From Litomosoides sigmodontis (Eukaryota > Nematoda > Chromadorea > Rhabditida > Onchocercidae), in contig OY718804.1 of NCBI GenBank assembly GCA_963070105.1, forward strand, positions 4,425,317-4,489,316: a DNA stretch of 64,000 nt. Direction: 5' to 3'. The translations under genes and the position numbers were made by a program. Positions 25,801-35,787 of this stretch are shown piece after piece; position 1 is the stretch's first letter, and each line of letters starts with the position of its first letter. A model generated the notes under the pieces. It had not been told where the DNA came from and ran no database searches. It was given only the letters and a program-made list of their open reading frames with translations.

Positions 25801-26523
25801 AGAATTTGCTGATAAATAAGAACAGATGAATGTAATAAGGGGGCGAAAATCTATAAATGGAATTTTTTTGGGTAAATGGAAAAGCTTTGTGGGATTATTT
25901 CTTAACGATTAACATGGTAGAGCGAGGTATTACGGATACTGCAGATTAAAGGACATGTTTTGAAATTAGTAAATGATCACACTCAATAATATGACGTAGA
26001 GCTATCCAATTCCCCATTCGGTATATAAAATGTTAACATTCACTATAATGAAGAAGCGTATGAGTATGATTCTCTAATTTTTCATATCTGGGCGGAAATT
26101 TTTAGTTCATTATTAGCAAAAAAATTACTGAGTGTTGGCTTACAAAAAGAGAGAGGGACAAATATGCATTCTACTTTACATCATTCTACTCTAAAAGTTT
26201 TCTATTAGTAAGCTAAATCATGTGGAGTAGACGGTACGAACTGGTAAGGAATTTTGATTGAAAGTTTTATTTTTTCTTTAATTTCATTTCCTCTCACTTC
26301 ATCCTTGTTCTATTGGAGTAAAAATGTGGACCTGATTAACCTATACATACTCAAATCAGTTTGATTGCAGATTTGTAACTGAGTAGATGATAACTTTTAT
26401 CCTCAAAATTTCTTGCAGCTTCGCGACAAGGACAATGCTCTGGACGAAGCGAAGGAGACAAATCGTCATTTGCAAAACAGAATCGAGAAATTACGTCTAT
26501 CGGGCTCTCGAAAACCCTTATAA
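19845..26523 (+). CDS. LRRFIP (leucine-rich repeat flightless-interacting protein) homologue
   Basis: Twelve exons: 19845-19931, 20509-20595, 21750-21785, 22792-22875, 23058-23228, 23614-23706, 24000-24067, 24695-24800, 24904-25021, 25271-25350, 25552-25656, 26419-26523; phases close to 379 residues. The N-terminal [20 protein letters not shown] matches the conserved LRRFIP start; later segments ([77 protein letters not shown]) follow the vertebrate LRRFIP1/2 order throughout. The protein is almost entirely predicted coiled coil. Relatives bind Flightless-I and, in vertebrates, modulate Toll-like receptor and Wnt signalling; the job in this worm is inference. An AG acceptor one base before the ATG suggests a trans-spliced first exon. 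The exon at 23058 needs an AAG acceptor, because the better TTCAG 15 bp upstream opens a stop codon. Confidence 0.88.
20742..20771 (+). repeat. Poly-G tract and G-rich run in an intron
   Basis: Fourteen consecutive G (20742-20755) are followed by further short G runs. The run is long for this AT-rich genome, could form a G-quadruplex in DNA or pre-mRNA, and is prone to length errors in sequencing. Confidence 0.8.
21001..21444 (-). CDS. Uncertain 147-codon ORF with one membrane segment, antisense in an LRRFIP intron
   Basis: An ATG-initiated open frame of 147 codons lies within intron 20596-21749 of the LRRFIP-like gene, on the other strand. Residues about 12-33 are strongly hydrophobic ([20 protein letters not shown]), followed by a basic, Thr/Ser-rich remainder. 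No family is recognised. T-rich intron sequence easily encodes hydrophobic stretches, so chance is likely; length and the orderly N-terminal membrane anchor are the only support. Confidence 0.2.
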   Translation of the reverse strand: MKTTINLPRLSVTMLLIILHLLLFLALLSIITKFYRKINNYNRKHLLHRISTPLNLNKTIVNLYCTKNTTRFTLPFPVTSPSQSTQKLVSRKTTVVEERMFARNSKQLPPLFFHKGYISTQKPNNEKINRFPFSFFIVSLFQVRLLE

Positions 26524-27352
26524 AACGTGAGGCTGAAAAGTTCTTGTCAATCTTTCCTTTTTCAATCAAGGGCTGCTTTTTGAACTTTCGATGTACTTAG
26601 ATAATTAGTAATGTGTAACTTAGTGCTGATGTTTTGATTTGTTTGCGAGCAGTTACAGGCTGTTTCTTCATTAACCTGCCAGTTAGTGCTATTACGGTGT
26701 AGTAACTTTTACTTCCCTTTTTGCAATGGCTCTATAGATGTTACACACTTTTGGATTCCTTCGCTGTTCGACATTATCGAATTCCCTCACTATAGTCAGT
26801 TGCTTATAAGTGCTACAAGTATCATCTTATGATAACTATGTTAGCCTTCAAAATTTCTGTACTGGATTGATTTCCTCCTGAGTGAAATTTGAACTTGCAG
26901 TTTTTCAAGGTTTTTAATTTTTTTATAGGTTCGTAATCGATTGCCAGGTAGGCAAAATAGTTGCCGTTTCACTGCTGTGATTGTTCTTGGAAATTGGTTA
27001 TGTTGATAATTTGATAATGGTTTGCAATGTTTGCGTTGTACTTCTATTAACTGTGTTTGAGATTCCTTGGAACTGAAAGTTCTTGTTGTGTGAGGCAAGT
27101 AGATGGTGATATTGTGCAAGTCTTTTGTTGCTTATATCGTAGTAGTGTGCGATCATAAGACAACCTTGTAAGCACGACTCTCACGAAGATGGGTGCTTAT
27201 TCATTTATTAAATGATTATAGGGGTGCATGTAGTTTCGAAGGCGGAGTTGCGCAGTATGCGTATGTATGCATTATAACTTACGAGGGCGTACCAGTCTTC
27301 GCTCGGGTTTCAATTTTTCCTTCCTACGCTTCAAATCATTTTTAGATTACTC
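26524..27352. other. Gap between LRRFIP-like gene and pdf-1
   Basis: Holds the 3' flank of the LRRFIP-like gene and the upstream region of pdf-1. An acceptor-like tttttag at 27341-27345, 7 bp before the pdf-1 start, is the only signal I can name. No further coding exon is supported. Confidence 0.45.
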
Positions 27353-29691
27353 ATGTCGATGATGCTTGTGCTAAGCAACATCAGCAAAACTACTTTTCGT
27401 ATTTTCCCTCTTCTCATTATAACTATTACAATTGCGTCAACTTTTGATTTCGGTGAGCTGATGGTAAGTCATCATCATTTCAATGACAAATTAAAAAAAG
27501 AAATAACAAATAAAGATTATTGGAATATTCTCACTTATAAAAGTTTTATCAGTCCTACACTAAATTATCTCACTTTCCTTATTTTATTTAAGCATCTTCT
27601 CATCGGGTCGCTGTCATTTGTAATATCTATCATTTATAACGATGCATTTGTTTGATGGTTCTTCCACAATTTATCATCTGTTTAATAATTAAATAGTTTT
27701 GCTTATTGTTTTTTTTGCTAGGTAACATTTTTGCTAGGCTTGAAAGAAAAAATGCGAATAACAATGATGCAGTATGCAAATCATAAGATGAATGCTCAAA
27801 ATGTTTTCTTTTCAAGTCATTGTACAGCAATGCTTTTTGTATGTGTGAGTGTGTCGATATTATTATAATCAATCGTTTTGTTTGCTTGTGCTATATTTGT
27901 TTATTATGTTCTTTTATAACTCTAACTATAGCAATAGTGATTTATCACAATTTGAAATAATTTTCATCAGATGCATGTGTTGTGCTAGGATTATTTTAGA
28001 GTGAGTAATAGGGATGACACGATTCACTTTGAATAATTAATTAATCGGATAGTACGTGCAGATGTGAATTCATTTTGATGATTTATTCGATCACGTATTT
28101 GAAATCTGTTAGCATAGAAAAATATTGTAAACGTTTTTTTCTTTTTACATAAATGAATGGGAAATGATTTGATTGTTCTGGTGGAATGATTATTGCAATG
28201 TGATTACGTTTGTTAAAAGTTACAATTAATTTATGCATTACCCTTTTGACTTATTTAACAGAGTATGAAATCATTTAAAGTCGATGAAATGTATTCAATT
28301 ACATTCCTAACAAGGATTTTATATGTGCAATAGGACGTAGAAATGACGTTTGAATTTTGATATTGAAGAGATGGAAGCGGAAACTGATGAAATATTAAAA
28401 TTTTCTTTTCAAATTGGGACGAACTGTTCGTTTGTTTATTATTTATTTATTTATCAATCTTTTTATTTGTTTCAATGCAAAAGAATGAAAATTTGTTTTA
28501 TTGAAGAAAATGAAGGAAATATATCGTGTGGAAGAGAGAAGGATTGATAATTAAATAATAACTTAGTTTCTTTTTTTGATATGGAGCTATTACCATAATG
28601 TTATAAACAGTTTCTAATTTCACACCATCTAGCCGGATTTTCTAATTTCACTGAAGTTGCTGTTATTAAATTTAACTTGGATGTAACAGTAGCCTTGCTT
28701 TCTTCGTTTTCTCTGTTAACTTTTGTTTAATTTTATCGAAGAAAAAAGGAATAGTTTATGAATTTAAAAATTTTCCACTGCGATTTTCTAGCAATAACTG
28801 AACAAATTTTTAGTTTGTAAGAGATTTTTTTTAATCTGAAAAAACCGAAGATGAAAAAGATACGATAATATTGGAAAATTACCAGACAAGGATGTGTGTA
28901 TATTACATAAAGATAATAAGACATGTATTGTTAATACATCATAGTATCAATTAACATTCATTATGATATAATTCAAACGGGAAGTGTTGTTAAGATCACG
29001 GATGATAAGCACGTTTTTAATATCGTCACTATCGACGTTCATATAAAAAATTTGAATTGAAATGTTTAATGCTTATGCTAGCTACAATTTGCGAGAAGTG
29101 CTAGTATTTTCAGTTGTTGCAAATGAAAAATATTGAAATGGTTATGTGAATGTGAAATATTAGTAGTGAGGGAAAAATGAGGAGGAGTAGAATATCAAGA
29201 AAGCCGTCAGACGTCGGTTTCGCTTAGAATAATATTTGGTGTTTGAAAAAAAAAATAACCTCAATGAATTGTAAATGAAAACGGTTGATAATTTAGCTCA
29301 TGTAATGTTGCTTATTAAAAGAAGAGTGAAAGTAAATGAAAAGAATTTGCTATCTTTGCTTCTAATTATTCTCTAAGGAAGTCTTATTTCACTTACGTAA
29401 ATGCAAAATTGGTCACAGTTAGGCATTGTTGCAATACAAATTTTACTTTACTTTATTTTTTTAAAAAGATTTGAAGCAAATTAATTTTTGTTAAATTAGT
29501 GATGATTTATTTAGTACGGCGATGACGAGTTGCAAGAACAGGCGTGGAAACGAAGTAATGCGGAACTCATCAATGGTCTGATTGGAATGAATTTAGGGCA
29601 TTTCGCAAATGCTGGCAAAAGGAGCGTATCAGCGCTGAGAGCAAACGACAAAAGCGTGAGCAACGGTCAACGATTTAAAAAAAAAATTTGA
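27353..29691 (+). CDS. pdf-1: PDF-1 (pigment-dispersing factor) neuropeptide precursor
   Basis: Two exons, 27353-27463 and 29515-29691, both phase 0, give a 95-residue precursor. Exon 1 encodes a signal peptide with hydrophobic core FPLLIITITIAST. Exon 2 encodes YGDDELQEQAWKR, then the peptide SNAELINGLIGMNLGHFANA followed by GKR (amidation glycine plus dibasic cleavage), then a 22-residue basic tail ending FKKKI. The first 12 peptide residues equal C. elegans PDF-1a. PDF peptides are secreted and signal through a class B GPCR (PDFR-1) to set locomotor and roaming/mate-search states in C. elegans. A polyadenylation signal AATAAA is at 29706-29711. Peptide identity is certain; joining the signal-peptide exon across a 2.05-kb intron is inferred from phase, order and the need for a signal peptide, and a small middle exon could be missed. 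Confidence 0.87.
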
Positions 29692-29705
29692 ACAGATAAA
29701 TGTCA

Positions 29706-29711
29706 AATAAA
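29706..29711 (+). terminator. Polyadenylation signal of pdf-1
   Basis: Canonical AATAAA 15 bp after the pdf-1 stop codon. Confidence 0.7.
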
Positions 29712-30913
29712 CGTTCCCATTAATTGTACACGTTCATCTGCTTATCATTACCAATTCCATGATATCATCATTATTAATTCGTGGAATATATTGAATGAAT
29801 CAGATAATTTCCAACCTTTTCTCCCACCTAATTCATCCACTCTATGAAATTGCTCGTTTAAAAATTTAATAAATGAAATTGATCATGCGAAGATCACCAA
29901 TGCAATCACTAATGCTCACTGAAAACAACTAATAAGCTTGCACTTACATGTCAAATGTTAATCTTAAATTCATGGTATTTATTAGCAGTCCTAATAAGTG
30001 AGATAGTAAATTGATTTAATAACATCGATTTAATGGATACTTTCGAAATGCTTAAATATAATTGAAGATATATTCAGTTAAGTTTCATCAGTTGAATTTC
30101 ATCAGTTAAGTTGATCAAATGTTGCTGTCATCTAATCTCGTCTGTTAGGATACTAATGACAAAGGACGAATAATAAACGAAAGCGTTAACTCTAATTAGT
30201 ATATTATGCTATTGTTATAGTTGTTTGTTGCAGCTATCATGTCGTGGAAATGCGTTGAATGCTTAATTACTTTATTTCTAATTAAAAATGCAGTAAACTG
30301 CCGAGAAATATTATCCGCAACGAGCAACGTAAAATGAACAAACAAGTTTCCACTGAATAAATTAATTAGAATAAGTTAAATTAAACTAATAGAAATCTTG
30401 AAATTGAATGGGTAAAATGAAAGTTATAGTTATAAAGCTATAAGACATACAGAAAACAATCGTAAAATGTATCATTGAATGCAACAAACCTTTCGAGGTA
30501 GATAAATTTCCACCTGAAATTCATGAATTAGGTTTATCAGACACCACTTCACATAAAATCTTATCAAATTGTTTCCCAATTGCAGCAGTATATGCGATGG
30601 ATATGACTACTGCACTCATAACTGTCGTAATATCGCACTTCTATAAATTTAATAAAAAAATTAAACCAATTTTGACAGTAAGACAAAAATAAAATTTCAT
30701 TTTACTTCATGAAAATTCATAGAAATTATTTTGTTCTTTGATAATAAAGTAGACTGTTTATAAATGCAGCCATTACGAGTCATGTAAAGTGTCAGTAAAA
30801 TTTAGTTTAGAAATGTAACGCTTGTGTGGCAAGAGGTGTAAATTATATTCTACAAAGAAAGATTATCACTAATCATACTGAGTAATGTTATTTATAGCAA
30901 GCAATGCAAAATA

Positions 30914-31017
30914 TTAATTATTATTACTAGTCATTATTATTACTTATTATTATTATTGTTATTATTATTTATTATTATTAGTATTATCATTATTATTATT
31001 CATTATCATTATTATTA
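30914..31017. repeat. TTA/ATT microsatellite
   Basis: About 100 bp of imperfect TTA repeats interrupted by single-base changes (C, G), indicating an old, degenerating simple repeat. Confidence 0.9.
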
Positions 31018-31385
31018 AAAGAGAATTGGAAAAAAACAGTGTATGAGTATTTCATTTTTCATCCATTTGTAATCTATAATTGAAACCTTAAATTTTTATA
31101 TCAAGAGGAAGAAACAACTAATTCTAAACTTTGCAATTTCATTTTTATTCTTTCCTCGTTCTATTAACAACACATAGCATTTAGTGGATAATTTGTTAAC
31201 GAACTTCCTCATACAATTTATGCTCTCCATTTCTTGCAAAACGTTTTGCTAAATTACTTATTTAAAAATTTCCGTCGATAAAATGTATTCGCGCTTGCTA
31301 TGTTCTGGATGACAAATCTTCCACGAGAATATATGACAGGTACGCGTGTGTTAATAATTAAAAGAGACCCACATCTGGAACATAT

Positions 31386-31450
31386 GAATTACAGTACTGC
31401 TGTAATTCGCATCACCGAAACCCTAATTTTGATAAATTTTAGTTTCGGTG
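31386..31450. repeat. Two adjacent stem-loops
   Basis: GAATTACAG (31386-31394) pairs with CTGTAATTC (31400-31408) across 5 nt. Immediately after, CACCGAAAC (31413-31421) pairs with GTTTCGGTG (31442-31450). Both are perfect over 9 bp. Confidence 0.75.
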
Positions 31451-31692
31451 TATGACAATGAAGTATGCAGTTAAATATTTTATTTCACAATGATCGATTG
31501 CAATAAAGACTTGTAAGTCCATCATTTCCTAAGACAAACATAATGAACATACAGTGAGCTTTGAAAAATGAAATATCCGTTGAACTAGAAGAAATTATCC
31601 AAAATAATCCCAGGAATGGAATTGAAATGTTTGTCTATCACAGTATATCTATCAATAACAGCAGATCAATTCATACGGAAAAACAGAGCATT

Positions 31693-34600
31693 TCAACATA
31701 TCTGACATAGTTTTGGTTTGTTGATATAACGAAAAGATCGTTTAGCAAATGTCCCACGTGAAAACTTATGCCGTAACCGTCGCCGTAATGGAATACCAAC
31801 CTAAAAAATTGTTTCATGTCGTTCGAAATATTAGAAATAAATTTATAAAAACGCAGACGACTTCTACACCAAAGAAAATAGTTCAGTATTAATGCAATTT
31901 ACAAATTAATATTCCAATCCAGTTCCAAATTACAATGTTAAGCAAAGAAATAACCCTTTTGGAAGTGTTATTTACCCCACTTCGGAAGGGCAATGAACAT
32001 ATAAAACCTTTATTACTTACAGCAGTTTGAATTTCCTTCTTATACCTCAAAGCTACTTCATTAACGTTGATTGGTTCCTGTTCTTCCTCCAGATCAACAA
32101 ATTTCAATATGAAGCTGCAAAAAGGAAATAAGTGCTCAGTCATTAATACCTCAATTTTAAGTGTGTATCAAAAAGAAAATTATATGATTGCAACGTGAAC
32201 GCATTTTGGAGACCCAGTATAAATGTGCTGTCGATACAAGACGAACTACGTCGACTAAGTTCACTTTTCCGGTTATTTAACTGACTCATTCATTCTTCGA
32301 GGGTACCAGAAGACATGATGCAGGCAGGTGATTTTAATAGTTTCAGTGTCAACTACTCTATGCGGTCCTCTCCAATTTCTTATACACTTAATTAAAAAGC
32401 TAGATCGACCATTCACTAATGTATTGAATGCAATCTAAAAAAGAAAAAACCTTCCAAGCATTGCAAAAATATTACCTAGGACCACAAATTTCTTGCAAAG
32501 AATAATGTGGCTTGTTGAAACATTTGAGATCACTAAGAGAATCAAGCTCATTAAACGGAAACTTTTTGTCTGCCGCAACTCCCCAACATCGCATTAATGC
32601 ATCCATGGCGGCCATGTCGACTGCTATAGGTATCGTTTCTCCAGGGCCTTTAGGTATTTTGTTAAAAATACAAAAAACAAAACAAAAAATAAACATTATT
32701 TATGAACATTATGTGACTACCGGAATCCATAACGGTGCAACAAAAAAAAGGATTTCATTGATTAGTGGAATCGGTCCCTGACCAGCAAGCCAAATGACCT
32801 CATTATTTTTCTCCCACTCATTCCGTATTTATCCTTATGACAAACAAATATCGGCAACATTACAGAACATCTGAACAGCAAAGAATTTGAAGACCACAGT
32901 AGTACCCTAAATCAACAAACACATAAACTATATTAATTTCTTTGCTCTGCGCTTATTGCCCTTGTAAACCTGTCACTTTTAAGGGTCAAGAAACGAGAAA
33001 GGAGTTTGCTTTTTTGAGAGCATCCCATGAGATATTTCTAATAGTTCGTCATTGCAACATTCTTCCTTACCACTGCTAAAATAAACAAACGTGCAGCTGT
33101 GAAAGATACTGGTTCTTTTCGACATCAACAATAACTTACGTCTAGCACCATAAAGTGTAACAAAAGTCATGTAAAACTAATTTCAGATGACATACATCAA
33201 CTTTAAGATAAAAAGCAAAAAATAGTGGTCGGACAAATGTATTAATTTATGACCATTTATTACTGATTTTAATTACTGCAAAAAATTATTATCCTAAACT
33301 ACCATTAGCAACCCAACATAAATATATTTATTGAACTGATCATGGTTGCAAATCACTTCGAAAATTCCAAGCACAACCAAGGCATGCTTATTTACTGTTC
33401 AAAAATTGGAGCGCTTAAGCAAAAAAATTTCATAAGTTTAAATAAACAGTTTACAATTTTGTAGTTTAATTTTCTAGTCAATAACAGACACCGGTATATA
33501 GAGCGTACAGAAAAATTTTTTCTGTAGCTGAAAAACAGACAACATTCTTGAAAAGTTACCATGAATTTAAAGCTAATGAAAAAAGTATTCATAATGGAAT
33601 TTATCAAAAGTCGTTCCGTGTAAATACCCGAATTTGTATCAATTTGTGATTTATAATTATTCACTCAGAACACTAACGTCCAACTCGTGTCTTATCAAAA
33701 ATTTCACTTGATATGTCCTCAATTTCATGATAGCGCTATATTTTTTTGTTGAACGTTATTCAAATACAATAGAAAGAAACTCTGAAGCAATTAAAAGAAA
33801 TTAACCTTGTCCAATTAGTTTCTTATTGGCGTAAATCCCGGCAACAAATAATGGTTCAGCACTAATTTCACCGGTAGAACGTAAGAGACGAGGCTCTACT
33901 TCCGCACCGGTATTGGAAGACATGAAACACCGAAGCACTGCCAATGGTTCTGCTAAAGGGAACGCTTCTTCGATATCCAAATCAATCAGCTGTGCCACGA
34001 TTACATTCCGGATTAAAGCAATAGCACTGCAATTTGTCTTAATAGGTTTATGACGGTAACATTTATTCCGCAAATGGTAACTGTCATATTTTCCTGAACA
34101 TCTCGTTATTAACAAGAAAACAGCAAAAGTTATAAATGTCATTTGAAGTACCTGATCTCATTCCTTACCGTAAGAGAGTTAAGATTCACATTTTCAATTT
34201 CATTACTAGATTTTGTTTTATAGTTAAAAATCTTAAAAATTGCGTTTCACAATCAATATCGCTGATGCCTAAAAGTTGACTGGCCTTTTCAAAGAGGTAG
34301 CTAAAGAAGACAATAATATACAAAATCGAGGTTTTTAAAGGAACTAAGTTTACCTTTGGTAGGGCAATGTTGCAAGAAGAGCTTTGAAAGCGTTACATAA
34401 AACAACATTTGAGGGTGGGAATTCAGCAGTGCGAATCAAATTATTGATGCCCAAATAAGTAGCCAAATTCGCAACCTGTTCGTCAGCTGTTAACTTCAAG
34501 GCTAAACTTTCAATTAGTTCTTCTGGAGCATGAACAAACCCGTATCGTAAATATGCACACGTACTCTCCCATAGAAGTTCGCTTCCTGCAGTATACTGTA

Positions 34601-35787
34601 TAATATATACTAAGTTTATTTGCTATTAGACGATTTGGGATCATTTAAGTTGATGCGATCAAAATTTATGATCGAACGAAAAGCTATTTGACCAAAATAG
34701 TTGCCAACTGCTCATGCAAATTTGATTATTGAGAGTAATCAGTACTCCTCCAATCATTCTTAAATAGTAGTTGCCAAGCAATCAGATTACAACAAACGTC
34801 GTGAAGAGTCAAATAATCAGACTCATTTTGTCCGCTTATTTGCTTCCTCTATAAATTCTACGCTGCAAAAAATTCCAACCAAGATGGATGAGCTGCTTGT
34901 TGTGCTCCTTTATTTCATAACTTTCTTGTTTACTTGGTTGAGCATTTGCTGATTCCTCCGCTATATCAGCTCGTTGATAGAAGGAACTATCGGTTAGTGC
35001 ACGAATCAGTACATTTTTGTTCGTTTCCGGAGCACCAATTCGATGACCAAAGGCATAAATTTCCGAATCATAATCCCTGTTAATAACACTCAAAAAACTC
35101 CAAACCTTTTGTTTTACTTTTTCTCAGGTCCTTTAATTAAGGAAAAGTCAAAGGTTTGCAGGTAGACGTACTAACTAAAATGCTATATTTACGTGGATAA
35201 AAAGGCATACGACAAACACTTTACAGATACAGAAGATTCAGCATAATACCAGTTGGGATATGCAGATCGGCTTAGCACAGGATCAGCCCCAGCTAACATT
35301 CGTCGATGGTACAAATCTTTCAGGAACGGCCTTTCCCATCGTTTTCGTATATACCGACCTTCAAATATTATGTTCTAGTTGATACATTTAACAATTCAAG
35401 TGTGCTTGCCTATATGCTAAAACTTTCCAGATGATACTGGATTAAAATTTTCCACTGGTAATTCCTCACCAGAATACCTTTGATCTTAAACAAAATGCTT
35501 TCAGTTACAACTTCAGCATAACCGCATTAACAGATATCACTGATCTCACACCGAAAAAAGATGAACAGTGTTAAGCAATGATATTTACGTGAATTCATAA
35601 ATTTTACATTTTATTCAAGAAAGCGTATTAATTGCCTGTTATGGACTAAAATTTGAAATATAACGTTTGAATCATGCCTAGAGAATAGTACACAAAATTA
35701 AACCGTTTTAAACGAAAAAGACTTACAGAAAATTGGCAGCAACGATCTCTTCGTAACAAACAACGACGGTAATATCAGTGACGTCAT
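31693..35787 (-). CDS. mrpl-44: Mitochondrial large ribosomal subunit protein L44
   Basis: Eight exons: 35787-35727, 35358-35220, 35076-34862, 34585-34354, 34026-33806, 32647-32476, 32114-32021, 31800-31693; 413 residues, phases close exactly. Exon 1 encodes a typical mitochondrial presequence ([20 protein letters not shown]: basic, Ser/Leu-rich, no acids). An RNase III-like fold follows ([15 protein letters not shown]..., then [16 protein letters not shown]), and then a double-stranded RNA-binding domain with the family-diagnostic [20 protein letters not shown] (human: YFVGLYCDKKLIAEGPGE). L44 is a structural component of the mitoribosome in the matrix. Exons 35358 and 32647 use AAG acceptors. 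A further stretch, 34300 to about 34190, preceded by a good acceptor, would add about 37 residues that human L44 lacks, so it is left out. Confidence 0.9.

Larger units (their letters stand above)
29692..31692. other. Gap between pdf-1 and mrpl-44, both ending into it
   Basis: Convergent 3' flanks. Contains the TTA microsatellite at about 30914-31017 and two adjacent stem-loops at 31386-31450. A reverse-strand TTTATT near 31479 could serve as poly(A) signal for the mrpl-44 transcript. No coding or RNA gene recognised. Confidence 0.5.

Noticed and set aside
30000..31020. Possible transposable element around the TTA microsatellite
   Set aside because: No terminal inverted repeats, target duplications or coding remnants; a simple repeat explains it.
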